A stretch of 64,000 bases of DNA from Populus alba (taxonomy: Eukaryota > Streptophyta > Magnoliopsida > Malpighiales > Salicaceae), in the NCBI RefSeq assembly GCF_005239225.2, contig NC_133287.1, positions 11,389,493 through 11,453,492 of the forward strand, given 5' to 3'. The translations under genes and the position numbers were made by a program. A model generated the notes under the pieces. It was not told where the DNA came from. It ran no database searches and saw only the letters and a program-made list of their open reading frames with translations. Below, one piece after another: positions 23,284 through 35,232 of this stretch. Each line of letters starts with the position of its first letter. The first letter of the stretch is position 1.

Positions 23284-25243
23284 TCATAGCTTTGGCTTGG
23301 GAGTGGCTGCCTTTCGCTTCGCATAGTCATGGGCAATGCTTATCATATTCTTGCTATGACGAAGTGAAAACTCAGCAAGCAGGATCTGTGTTTCTTCCGG
23401 GGTCAAATCACCATGAGAGCCCTGCAAAATTTTGGCGCAACATTATGGTTTCTGTCCATCAGAAAAATAAATCAGGCTGTGAACTTTAGACAAAGGCTAA
23501 CTATAGGAAACATAGGTTTAGCTTGCCGATTTAAATTTTAAAAAGCAAAATCAATGCACAAGCTAAGTCAGTACTAAATGAACAAAACAAAATCAATAAT
23601 ACTCAACAAAAAATGGTCATTGATTCCTGTGCCACAAAATGTAAATCAGTATTCATTACCAGGCGCGAAGTTCTGTCACAAACAGCATGGTGCATGAGGA
23701 TGCCTGCAGCAACTGAAACATTGAAAGAGTCGACCATGCCTTTCATAGGAATACTGCAATGCAAATCTGACAGTTCCAGAGCCTCATCACTAATTCCCCT
23801 ACAAGAAACGACTCAACCATCATTACTAAAGTTTACAACAACTAAAATGTTCTAGATTTCTTTTCGATATAGAAACCAACAGTAACATGCCAACTAGTTA
23901 GAAAGCAGTCTTTATCTTCATCCTTACTATAGATATCAAAAAGCTTAATGTATCAATTAATCACCTGCTAGAGATAAAATCTAACGAAAGAGAGCTTCAT
24001 AAGGAGTTTCTAAGAGCAAGCAAGAATAACGTAGTTTTCTATTATTTTTCTTCCTTTAATCTATTGCAACAAACCGGGTCCAAAGAAAACTTTTTTTTTT
24101 CAAATATCAACACTAATCAGCATAATAAAACTAATGGAAACATAGCCCCCCACCCAAAAAAAAAAAAAAAAACTCCAGCATTAACTTTGTGATAAAATGA
24201 TAAAGCACGAGGAAGTAAATTACCTATTTTCATTTCCAACAACTATTGCAGTTGGGCATGACCAATCCATGTCATAAATAGATACCTAAATAACACAGCA
24301 CAGAAACAGTCATACATGTATCCACAGCTAGCACGATTCCGACATCAAAATTGCCAGAGACACTCCACAGTTTAAACTACTAGCTACAATCACAATTAAA
24401 CAACAATGCCAACTACCATTTTCCAAGGAACAAGTAAAGATTCATTACCGCATCGATTCCAACATGAGTGGTAGCAATCCGATAACCACGTGATTTTAAA
24501 ACTTGAAAACAGTCTTTAGCAGAATCCCATAATTCAATATCCAACCATTTCTCTGCTCCCATGCTCACATGCCTATTCTCCCTATATCTGGAACACCACC
24601 AATACAGACAGCATAAATAAAACAAAATTAACATATTGACAGAAACTTTTTTTTTTTAAAAAAAACCATTTTTTTCACCTCAAAAAGAATCGAAGCAGCA
24701 CCTTTTGGAGCTATCACAAGAAATGACATGAACAGACTGAAACCCCAAAGCATCAGCAGACCGAAACACAGCCGAAACGTTTCCGAAATCAGTCAATCCT
24801 TCAACAACCAAACAAAGGGAATAACTCCTACTCTTAACCGTATTTCGAATCCTCTCTTTTCTCTCTTCCATCATATACGGCCCCACCGCTTCCAAAACCT
24901 CACCGCTACTCAAATCCACACCTCCACACTTGAACCTGTCGAAATAAGGAAACCAATGAGAACCCAAGACAGTGTCGTCGTGGGTTTTTGTTATTCTTCT
25001 TTCCATTTTCATTAGTCGTAACACGTCGTCCCGTTTGGTGAGAAGGAGTTCAACGGTGTCGTCTGGGGGGTCTAATGAGAATGCTGATTGGGTTGCTGTT
25101 GAAGAGCGAGGTCTGGTGCAGGGAGTGAAGGATACAGAGGGAGGGCGGGTTAGGGTTTGGGTTTTGGAGAATGGAGAGAAGGGTTTTTTGGGTTTTGGGA
25201 GGGAAGTTAGAGAGGTGGTGATAAGGGTTTTGCAGGCTCCCAT
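23284..25243 (-). CDS. SpoU/TrmH-family RNA 2'-O-methyltransferase
   Basis: Five exons, 25243-24702, 24587-24449, 24285-24224, 23798-23660 and 23421-23284, all GT-AG and in frame, give 339 aa. The first ~60 residues are rich in Ser, Thr and Pro with few acids, as in plastid or mitochondrial transit peptides. The SPOUT catalytic motifs are all present: motif 1 EGLTDFGNVSAVFRSADALG (148-167, with Asn155 and Arg161), motif 2 IVVGNENRGIS (241-251, Glu246), and motif 3 IPMKGMVDSFNVSVAAGI (264-281, Ser272 and Asn274). The family transfers a methyl group from S-adenosylmethionine to a ribose 2'-OH in tRNA or rRNA using a trefoil-knot dimer. The exact RNA target is not visible. The C-terminus is Lys/Arg-rich. 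The gene converges on the E4 gene, as I recall for At5g15390/At5g15400. The start is the first ATG of the open exon. Confidence 0.93.
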
Positions 25244-25440
25244 TTTTTGGGGCTGGGAGAGATTTTGTTGGGTTCAAGTTATCGAGGGGGGAAGAATGGT
25301 ATGCTTCAGGCACATCACAACACAGCAAAAATACTAAACAAGAGAGTAGAATGTACTGTAGGCATTTTACAATTTTACATCCCTAATTTTATTTATTTAT
25401 TTATTACTTTGTCCACGTAATTTCATTTAACACTAGAGAT
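25244..25440 (-). promoter_or_regulatory. 5' flank of the SpoU-type gene
   Basis: The sequence just upstream of the ATG stays GC-rich for about 90 bases and then becomes AT-rich. No clear TATA box was found. The reading frame overlapping this flank (25050-25328) is a shadow of the coding exon. Confidence 0.3.
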
Positions 25441-26110
25441 GCTGCGGGTTAATTTTTTTTATATAAAAATATTAAAAAAATAAAAATTTAAAAATTTTGG
25501 GTTTTTTTTCAAGGTCATACCCAAGAATCTTGGGTTTGGTTGCAACGTCTAACCTAAAAGTAATATTTATAATATTAATAATAAAAATAAACTTGCATGA
25601 TTTAAGTTTAAGTGAGTCTGATTGCAACACCGGACTTAAGAATATTGGATGTGGGTCTGACTATAAGGCCGTGTCATAAAAGTGTGATAATTAAATAGAC
25701 TAATTAAAAACAAACAAAGAAAAAAAATCAACAGGAAGGAAAAAACTAATGAAGAAAAAGAAAAAAATGAATTAATTGGGTTAACCCTTCAAACCAGGTT
25801 ATCCCGTAAAACCTGGGATTCGGGTCATGAAAGTTTGATAACTAAATAAAAAAAAAATGATGGGTTTACCAGAATTATCTGGGTTAACCCATCAAACCAA
25901 GTTAACCCGTCAAGCCCAGGATACGTGTCATAAAGATATGAAAGTCTGATAATTAAATAGAAAGAAAATTAACTTTAACAAACTAAACTAAATGAAAAAA
26001 ATAACTCGTCAAATCAGGTCAACCCATCAAACCCGATATCCGTATCATGAAAATCTGATAACTAAATAAAAAAAATTTAATATTAACAAACTAAATCAAA
26101 CAAAAAAAAA
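25440..26110. repeat. Array block, copy 1
   Basis: Direct repeat of 27000-27550. Shared landmarks include CAAGAATCTTGGGTTTGG, AGTAATATTTATAATATTAA, GTGTGATAATTAAATAGA and GGGTTAACCCATCAAACCA. Internally it carries two or three smaller units ending in GATAATTAAATAG or GATAACTAAATAA. The GGTTAACCCG and GGTCATGAAAG motifs link it to the arrays at 8.8-10.1 and 57.1-57.6 kb. Confidence 0.6.
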
Positions 26111-26159
26111 TTCATTAAAAAAATTAAAAAGAAAAAAACAGCTAATATTGTAGTAATCC

Positions 26160-26999
26160 ATATATTTTTTTTTTTGAAAAAAGCTACAAAACTAAGTTTT
26201 CAACCAGATCAATATAAAAAAAACGACAAAGATTATTATTATTTTTTTAAAAGTCAATTTTGGGTAAAATAAATGAAAAAAAAACATGTAAAAAAAAAAG
26301 GAAACAAAAGCGGAAAAAAAAAACATTTGGGGAAAGCTACAGTGTTTTAAGGAAATAAACAAAAAAACTAAATTTTCAACCAACTTAATAGTAAAAAAAA
26401 TAAAATCAACAAAAATAATTCTGAAAAAAAAATATGTAAAAATTGACAATTTTGGAAAAAAAAGAAAAAAAAACATGTGGGGGAAGCTAAAGTTAGATTA
26501 TCATTTAGCTCAATATTAAAAAAATAAATTCGATAAATATAATTTTTAAAAAAAATATATGTGGGAAACATTGTAGCAAAACAAAAATTATGTAGGGGAA
26601 ACACTGTAGCAATCCATATTATTTTTTTAAAAAAAAACAATAAAGCTAAATTCTCAACCAACTTAATATAAAAAAAATAAAGTCTACAAAGACCATTTTG
26701 AAAAAAAAAAAGAATAAATAAATTATAAGAAAAAACAATGTATGAGAATATTATAGCAATCCACAATGTTTTAAAGAAAAAAATTACATAGTTAAATTTT
26801 CAACCAGCTCAATATTTAAAAAAATTAGTAAAGATAATTTTGAAAAAAGAATTAAAAAAAAAAAAAGAAAAAAAACAAAGACAAAGAAGTCAATTTTGGA
26901 TAAAAAAAAAAAACAAAAGCAAAAAAAAAAAAATGCTATAGTGAAAAAAAAACTATAGGAAAAAAAGAAAAAAAAAAAAACCAAAGCTGCTACAGTGTC
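26160..26999. repeat. A-rich tandem units with GCTACAGT motif
   Basis: Units of roughly 140-160 bases repeat CTAAATTTTCAACCAACTTA or a variant, an AAAATAAAATCAACAAAGA-like phrase, and GGGGAAAGCTACAGTG or its degenerate forms (near 26331, 26476, 26596 and 26986). Long open frames on the minus strand are Phe-rich artefacts of A-runs. Confidence 0.55.
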
Positions 27000-27720
27000 G
27001 CGGGTCATTTTTTTTTTGTATAAAAAATATATATATAAAAAAAAATATTTAAAAGTGTTAGTCTTTCTGCAAAGCTATATTCAAGAATCTTGGGTTTGGC
27101 TGCAACACCTGACTAAGAGTAATATTTATAATATTAATAATAACATTAAACTTGCATAACCCAAGTTTAAGTGGGGGTGACTGCAATACTAGATCCAATA
27201 GTCTTGGATGTAGGTCTGGCTGCAAGGTTATGTCATATAAGTGTGATAATTAAATAGATTGATTAAAAAGAAAAAAAACCAACAGAAAAAAAAAACTAAT
27301 GAAGAAAAAGAAAAAAAATATGAATTAAATGGATTAACCCGTCAAATCTGGAATTCGCATAATGAAAGTTTGATAACTAAATAAATAAAAAAATTAACGG
27401 GTTTACCTAAAGTTAATTGGGTTAACCCATCAAACCAAGTTAACCCGTCAAGCCAGGATACATGTTATGAAAGTCTGGTAATTAAATAGAAAGAAATTTA
27501 ACATCAACAAACTAAATCAAACAAAAAAAAAATTCATTAAAAAAAATTAAAAAAGAAAAAAAATAAGACAGTTAAATAATAATAATAATAATAATAATAA
27601 TATATAATAATGAGTAAAGTGAGGCGTGGAAAAAAAAAAATTTCATTCACTAATGTATAGGAGGCGTGGGGAAAGCTACAGTGCTTTCCCCACGCGTTTT
27701 AGAGTTCTATTTCTATATAA
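27000..27720. repeat. Array block, copy 2, with terminal hairpin
   Basis: Direct copy of 25440-26110, offset by about 1555 bases, followed by an (AAT)n microsatellite (about 27567-27602) and a perfect hairpin at 27664-27695. The block ends near TCTATATAATAGTAATG, after which the texture changes, so the array probably terminates near 27725. Confidence 0.55.
27664..27695. repeat. Perfect 13-bp stem hairpin
   Basis: GCGTGGGGAAAGC and its exact reverse complement GCTTTCCCCACGC enclose the 6-base loop TACAGT. The left arm plus loop extends the GGGGAAAGCTACAGTG motif repeated through the upstream array, so it may be the defining terminus of this element family. Confidence 0.75.
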
Positions 27721-27729
27721 TAGTAATGT

Positions 27730-29640
27730 TATAAAAAAAAAATTTATCATGGTATAAAAAATACAATATAAATTATATCATAAAATCATAAAATTATATA
27801 TAATCTTTTTAATTAATTATATATTGACAATATAATATAAATTCAAATCGTAAAATCTGACGTATTTTTTTTTTACTAATTATATATTAACAATTCCTGC
27901 CAAGTAATAAATAATAATATAACATAATTATAACAACAATGAAATAAACAATAGAAAATTTTAAACACCTTAAAATACATAGTTCAAATAAAGATTTATA
28001 CATAAATTAAGGACTTAAAAATACAATCCAATACAATTATGTCCATAAAATTTCATTAGCTAAAAATTAACAAACTTAAAACAAACAATCTGATAATGTG
28101 TCATGTATACTATAATTAGTATCATTGCCTTAATCTTTCTTGTTTTTTCTAAGACATTCATCGAGATCATCATCATCTAGAGAGTTATTACTGCTACTAT
28201 TAGTGCCAACATTGATATTGTGAATATTAGTATTTCTATTAATAACAACACCAATATTATTAACAATATTTAACTCAAAACTCTTTGAATTATTTAGATT
28301 GACATCAATTTGAATCTTTAAATCATCTTTAATACCATAAGTCTCCATCTTATTGGTGGTAGTTTTTTTTAGATGCCATATATTCATTAGTTCAAGAATC
28401 AAATCAAATCAACCCTGTAATCAGTCATAATAACTTATTTATCACTCATTAACTTTACTAATCATCCCATAATTATTAATGTTATAATATAACTACAACT
28501 CTAAAGCCTTGCTATTCTTTTTTATACGGCGTGAGGTAATGATTTCATTTGATAGTTGAAATAATTAAATACCAATTTTTTTATTATTAGTATTTTATCA
28601 ATTGATTGATATTGTTAGTTAGATTGGATGTTGGTTGCTAGAGATGGCTAAAATCTACTTTCTACATGATAAAGATCTCATGTTGTCGGTCGTTTAGGTC
28701 ACAGAGTCATGTGGTGCTGAATTCCTCATCTTATTTAGATTTATGCTCAATTTTATATAACTAAATTAAGGAAAAAAAAACAATCATTATAGTCAAATTT
28801 CACTTGTTATTGTCTGTTTTTGAACCGTTATTGTTTTTCATATGTTATTGCCTATCTTTTAAACTGTTATTGTTTTATTGTTTACAAGTTTCTAATGCAT
28901 GTATTTTACTTTTTCAACTAGCTTGCTTATAAAATATTTAGAAATTGAGCACTTTGTTTATCTAAAGTTTCTTATGTTCAGTTTTATATAACTAAAACAA
29001 GGAAAAATATAAGTGTTATTATTAAATTCCATCCATTCATTCTTTTTAATTGAATTTATAGGATAAGCATAAAGAGTTAACCTGACCAAAAGACTGTGTC
29101 TTTTGTTTTTTTCTTCTTCACTTCACTTTCTTGCTTAGTAGCCCTTTTTAGAATCATTAGCTTGAAGGGAGATAATTATGAAATTGAAATTAAAAGAGTA
29201 GATCAGACTCACGTAGAAAAGAAAAAGAATGAGAGTATGGGACAATATAAAAAAAAGTTTAAAAAACACTAACTTGATTGATTTCAAAACAAGAAGTTTA
29301 ACAGAAAGGAAGGACGAGGATTTTGAAAGATCGGCTAGTAGTTTAGTTTAATAGAGAGGAAGGAAAAGGATTTCGGAACTATTTATACTTCATGTAAAAT
29401 AATTGACTTGGATCAATTTTACAGTGTTTACTAATTTTGCACGAGTTAAGTTCGATTTCATTGGTTTTTTATTTTTTAGTTTGATTTTGTAAGTACAAAT
29501 TAACTCGTAAAATTATACAATTTTATAAGTGAACTCATGATTTTGACAACAATGATATACATTCAAGGAAAACCAAAAAAAAATTGCCTACAAGTTTGTC
29601 ATTAATTAAGCAAAGTATTATAACTTTTAGCCTCCAAATT
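27730..29640. other. AT-rich intergenic DNA with one odd small ORF
   Basis: A 90-codon minus-strand frame at 28130-28402 is Asn-rich and ends in an acidic-then-basic tail (DDDDLDECLRKNKKD). No family is recognised, and no splice-linked extension was found; chance or a transposon remnant is likely. A short direct repeat (TATGCTCAATTTTATATAAC near 28743 and TATGTTCAGTTTTATATAAC near 28973) is also present. Confidence 0.35.
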
Positions 29641-29644
29641 GCCC

Positions 29645-30304
29645 TTTTATTGTCCAATATCTTAAACCCAAAATATATAAAAGAATTTTACAATGATAGA
29701 AAAAAAATTCTCCATTTGAGAGCAAGTGTTTAATAATATTATGTCTATGATGTATATGTCTAAACTTATCATTATATATATTATTTTGTGTTCTTCTAAT
29801 TGCAGACTAATTGTCGCAACATACAAAAATAGATGGTACTAGTTTTGGCTAACATGAAATATCCTCTAAGAAATTTTGTAGCCACTCAACCTCCTTTCAA
29901 ACTTTATCAAAAGCAATAAATTCTGATTTCATTATAGATCTTGCGATACATGTTTGCTTAGAAGGTTTCCATAATATAACAGCTCCACTAATATGAAAAT
30001 ATATCCACTAGTTAATTTTATCTTTAGTGTTATTCAACTAGCTTCATTATACCTTTTTAGTATTGTCAGGTATCCAGTATAATATAGCTCATAGTTCAAG
30101 GTGTATCTCAAATATTTGAGAATTATTTTTATTGTCTTCTAATGATTCATACTTGGGATTCACGTAAATTATTAGCATTCATATGAAAATTGTTCTTAAT
30201 ATAGTTGAATATGTGTCAAAATAACACACACCTTCTTATTGTTTAAACCCTTTAACAACAAGTCTAACTTTGTATTTATCAATAGTTTCATCAACTTTTG
30301 TCTT
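29645..30304 (-). pseudogene. Ty1/copia reverse transcriptase-RNase H remnant
   Basis: Translated on the minus strand with stops and shifts ignored, the order is a reverse-transcriptase N-terminal motif (DKYKVRLVVKGFKQ near 30230-30280), then a direct jump to the RNase H region ([43 protein letters not shown]) and the copia C-terminal motif RHIHHRHNIIKHLLSNG near 29710-29760. The reverse-transcriptase catalytic core is missing, and several in-frame stops are present. It is an old, internally deleted copy. No LTR could be tied to it. Confidence 0.75.
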
Positions 30305-30604
30305 TCTTGTTTCTTGTCACACCGTGATGAATATATAATTCTTCAAAATTAAAAGGGAAAATAAAAGAAAATAAAGTTGCCACCCTAGTAAATAAAGTAA
30401 ATTGGGAATCTTAAATTAAGTGGTGGTCTAAGAGATTTATATAAGATGTTTGATATACTTAAGGAAAGGTAGATGTCATCCTTGTTAATGTCCTTTCAAA
30501 CAAAAGAATATTTTTACTATATGTTTTCTTTTAAGATTTTTTTAACGCATGTTGTTAATTGTCAAAATTTATTTATAAACTTATTCACAATTTATTTTTG
30601 AAAA

Positions 30605-30895
30605 ATGATATCAATCCCTATGAATATAAGAATAGTTAATAAATTTGATGTTAATCCCTAAAATTAGGAGATCTTATAGATTTCGACTCTTGAAAAGAAA
30701 ATTTTTTACATTATTCCCTATGAATAAGAGATTTCATTGATTTGTGGATTTTAACAAAAAAAAATTGATGTTATTTATAAAAATAGAAAATTCTGTCAAT
30801 TTTAAAATTTTAACAAAAATTCTGATATTAGTCCCTAAAGAAAGGAGATTTCATCAATTTAGAAGAATTTTGACATTACTCCCTAAAAATATATA
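30605..30895. repeat. Degenerate ~50-75 bp tandem repeat
   Basis: Four to five imperfect units each contain ATT(A/C)TCCCTA or TTAATCCCTA followed by AGGAGAT or AGAGATTTCAT, CAATTT or GATTT, and an A/T-rich spacer. The spacing varies. No coding or RNA function is apparent. Confidence 0.5.
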
Positions 30896-30899
30896 GTTT

Positions 30900-31865
30900 T
30901 CACAAAGAATTATAAGCTAAATAAAGACTAATTAAGTTGAAGACTTAATAATGTTGTTCAAAATACACTAGATAATTAGACAAGTGAGCATGAGATATTT
31001 AGTTTATAAGCATGCAAAAATATAAGATATAAAACAATAAAGAAAATGGTCACCTTTATTGACATGAAGCATCCAACTGTAATAATACAGTGTTATCCAA
31101 TATGATTTTACATGTTCATATATTCTTTCAACATCTTTAACACATGAATTACTTAAAATCAAATTCATTTTGGATTGTCATTTTTCAATTAAATTAATCA
31201 ATTTATCACCAACATGAACCATATGCCTATAATTAGATATAAAAAATAGTATACATATATTCTATAATTATAAGAACCATGAGTAAAAATCATACTTCTA
31301 AATTTTAAGTTGCTATGTAAACAAAAAATCATTTTTTTTTAATTTCCGTGCATTGTTATAGGTTTAATTTTCATTATAGATTATAATTTCATAGAACAAA
31401 AATAAATGGATATCTTTAGAGAATTTGTTTGTGAATTAATGGTGTATAGTTTGTTTCAAGATATTACAACTGAACATGCAATTAACAGTGTATGTTTGGT
31501 ATGTAATATTAAATATCTCATCAAATTGTTAATTGATGAGTTTTATTTGAAAGATAATCACAATTCATAATAATATATGTCTAGAGTTACAGTGAAATCC
31601 CCGCGTTATTTAGCTTTCTTTATAGTATTTTCTCTAAAAATAATAAATAAATAATGAACAATAACCTTAATATAATAACAAATATTTGTCTGTGTAAATA
31701 TCCTAGAAAATAGGTTTTATTGAACATGGTTTCCAATTTACTATTTTTTTTTTAAACAAAAAAAATATATAATTTGAACATATTCTTTCAACCTTTTTAC
31801 TTGAAAAAAATATTTTGAAACTTTTTAAAAAATAAAAAATATTTTTGTTACTAAACTCCTGAGAT
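30900..31865. other. AT-rich intergenic DNA, nothing recognised
   Basis: No open frame above 60 codons and no terminal repeats were seen. Composition is uniform AT-rich with occasional A or T runs. Confidence 0.4.
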
Positions 31866-31869
31866 ATAT

Positions 31870-32058
31870 AAAAAAGTGATTGGAAATGCGGGTCAACCTG
31901 TGTTTCAAAAAAGATTAAAATATTTTTGTATGTTTTGGATTATTTTGATGCGATAATCTTAAAAATAATTTTTAAAAAATAAAAAAATATATCATTTTGA
32001 TGCATTTCGGCATGAAAAACACTTTGAAAAACAACTGCAACTACACTTCTAAATAAGC
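31870..32058. mobile_element. Short MITE
   Basis: The right part (TTTTGGATTATTTTGATGCG, TTTGATGCATTTCGGCATGA, AAACACTTTGAAAAACAACT) matches a MITE type I associate with poplar introns and flanks. The left end (AAAGTGATTGGAAATGCGGG, CTGTGTTTCAAAAAAG) weakly mirrors the reverse complement of the right end. No clear target-site duplication was found. Confidence 0.5.
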
Positions 32059-32059
32059 T

Positions 32060-34510
32060 AATAGTTTGTACAAATAGAAGAAGGTAGATTGCAGTTAGGG
32101 ATTGGTGCATGGTGCAACAACCCAAATATTTAATATAACTCAATTATATGTTAACATGATTTTTGAAATTTAGAGCTAATTTTTTTTATATAAAAAATGC
32201 ATTTCAACTGAGTTTTCCTTTAATTTTTATTGTTTTAGTTCTTCAATTTCATACCTTCAACAATATCTTTCAACACACAACAACCTTTGGCATGCTGCTC
32301 AGTTCATTTTTAAACAAGATATATATACAATTCCCCCCCCCCCAAAAAAAAAAAAACTTACCATAATCACCATACAATTAATTAATCAACATTCTAGTTC
32401 TTTTTCATAATAATAATAATAATTTAAGGAACATAAGAAAGATAAACTAAAATAATTTAATAGGATGACTCCACTAATCTTTATTATTCTTCCTTGTACA
32501 AATAATTAGACTCCATTATATGTGTGTGTGTGAACCTATTCACATAATTAATATCAGTCTATGTTCAAAAGCCATACTGAGTTTTATAGTTTCCATAACT
32601 AAATTACTTATCAATCATTCTTTTCTTCTTCTTCTTTTCTTCTTTTCATGATTTTTCTTCATTCGTAACATTATGCACATACTATCTCTTTTGCATTAAA
32701 ATATAAAGATAACACAAAATTTAACATAATTTTTTACCAAATTAATAAGCAAAGGTAGATTGCCTACATGCAGTCGATGCTTTACTAATATTGCCTTGTT
32801 GTCTTATAACTCTTGTGGCCTCTTTTATACCAACATGTATATCACATTATTTTCTTATTCAATGCAAATTCCACATAATAATAATCTATGTTGATTTCTT
32901 TCAATGATTTCATTATTTATCATTCAAGTTTCAACAAATTTTTAATTTTAATTTTTTTCCATTCAATCCTTCCTCTTAGTTCATTCAACAAGAGAGATAC
33001 TTTTATACTACACGAGCACATATACACACACTTGTATGTATGAATTTCATTCTTATCACCTTTCTAATTAGGTCTTATATTAAGAACAACTTATAAACAA
33101 AAGAGAAGTTAGTCAATTTCTTGCCAGCTTTACTTAATCATTCATGAACACTATTCTTCATTAAAATCACAACCAAGATTATAGAATTCCATTTCGAACA
33201 TGGCTTGATCCCTTCGAAAGTTAAGATACAAAACTACATTGAAGGAAGGGAGACCCGATTCTGCCATTAATACACCTAAACTACCCATTATCAAAGTTTC
33301 TCGAAACTATCAGTATAGTTTCCAGCCTGACCTTCCTTTAGATTTTAACCTATTTATAAAGTTCTAGAACTCCAAATTGAGCTAGGCCAATCCCGTTGTA
33401 AAGCTAACATCCCTAGATATAATCCATCCTAAATTTTATCATTTTCTTGCTCTAATGCCCTCTGGAATGTAAAGGACAAAACTATCTAGTTTTGGCTAAG
33501 AATTTACAAACCATTAAACATTTCTATTTGACTTCACACCATTCAAATCAACCATTGCTATGTTATGTTATGTAGATAGTAACATTATTAAAGACAACCT
33601 TCTAAGAACCAATTAATTCCACTCACATTATTCTGACTATTTTTTTACTTGTCTAAAAATCCCAATGCATTTATTTCAAGTAATCACTAATCCAATTCAT
33701 TAAATTCATTTAAATCCACTATACAACACCTCTGCACACAATAATTTCACATGATTTACAAACATATTCTTAATGTATAATTCCATCATTTTTCTCCAAA
33801 GTTGGTTAGCCACTTAACACTTAAGATCAACACCATTTTCTTCCTTCTATTATCCAATATTTTACCCCATTCACAATCTTTTCCATCTTATTTACATGCC
33901 ACAACAACACTTCCACATTTACCTCAAATCATACTCAAGAATCCTAATTCAAGAACTCCACCATTATGCATAAATCTCAATTTCTTTCATTCAAACTTGT
34001 TTAATTAAACTTAAAACTACTTACCAACACTAATTCGAACTTCGAATATCAACCTGTTTAGATTTATCCACTCCTTCAACTATTTCCTTCTTATCATGAG
34101 TTTGTTGCCAAAATTTTCCCTCTTTTTCCCCCCTACTTATTTCATTTTTAATTCTTTGCTTGCTAAGTTGTTTAGGGTCTTACACTTCTTAACCTTTGAT
34201 TTTTGTCTAATCTACACCTTCTCTCTCTAGGTTTTTTTTTGCTAATTTGCTCTTAAGAATGAAGAAGAGGCTGAGTTGTTTTCTTTTTAAGCCAACAAGA
34301 AAATTTTGCCCAGCACCTTGTACTTCTATTCTATAATTTTTATTTTGTTTGCAATCCTCCTGAATTTTGATCGTCCTAAAATTTTAACCCATTATAAAAT
34401 AATATGTTTTAAGACTTCTCGCAAAATTTCATTCTCATCCAACAATCTGATTGAAAATTATACTTAATAGCATAAAATTGCTCAATAAGTGATTTTTGCA
34501 CTAAATTTTC
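32060..34510 (-). repeat. Pyrimidine-rich LTR-like region
   Basis: The plus strand is C/T-rich with no long open frame. The stretch at 34370-34510 (TCTGATTGAAAATTATACTT, AATAGCATAAAATTGC) is the same module found in the LTRs at 1.25, 2.69, 45.1 and 50.2 kb, in the minus orientation. Minus-strand text at 34120-34330 reads like an LTR end. Likely an old LTR or LTR pair with obscured borders. A (C)9 run lies near 32333. Confidence 0.35.
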
Positions 34511-35230
34511 AAATTTCTTGTTTCATTATTCAAAGCACCTCATAAATTTATTTTCCACTAATTCTAGAGAGCCATTTTATTGTTCTGAATTATTTATTTA
34601 TTTTTTCCCTTCATTTTTCAAGGGTTTACACATGGTGACCAAAAAAGTTAGGTGCCTGAAAAATTATCTCCAAATACTAAAATTAATGAAAAAGTTTTTC
34701 TTTCTTTCTTTTTCTTTATACAACAATGTTAAGAAAATATTTGATAAATCCATGTATCTTTAACTATATGAAGATCTATATGATGATTTTTATATGGAAA
34801 CACCCTTTTCTTGTTTTTTTTTCATTGAAAATATTCTTTATTGAAGTGATTATTAATTTGAATAATGAAAGACACATGTTGAAAAGTTAATCAATTAAAA
34901 AATAATACGGTACTAATAAATTATATTATTTTTTAGAACTTGATAAGTTTCATAATCTTCGTGTTAACTGTGACATGATTAATAAATTATGAGAAAGATA
35001 GAATAATATAAATACTTATATAAAAATAACTTCATATAATATTAAATATTAAAAGACTAAAATCAAGGACATAAATATGAAAATAATTTTTTTAAAATTT
35101 TAGATTATGTTATCCTTAATAAAAAAAAATTTAATTTGTGATTTTAACAACAATATCTTAATTGATCTGGGATACATAATTCAATATAATCATAGTTAAT
35201 TATAATTTATTTGAATTCGGATAAGACCTT
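34511..35230. other. AT-rich intergenic DNA, nothing recognised
   Basis: An 81-codon plus-strand frame (34518-34763) is Phe/Leu/Lys-rich with no domain and is judged to be chance. No repeats with clear borders were seen. Confidence 0.4.
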
Positions 35231-35232
35231 GT

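Noticed and set aside
24728..25337. Plus-strand frames of 95 and 121 codons
   Set aside because: They are antisense shadows of the well-supported SpoU methyltransferase exon.
26192..27008. Long minus-strand open frames (up to 132 codons) rich in Phe and Ile
   Set aside because: They arise from plus-strand A-runs in a repeat array; the amino-acid composition is extreme and no domain is present.
28130..28402. 90-codon Asn-rich minus-strand frame as a real gene
   Set aside because: Low-complexity composition, AT-rich context, no splice-linked extension and no known family; kept only as a remark.
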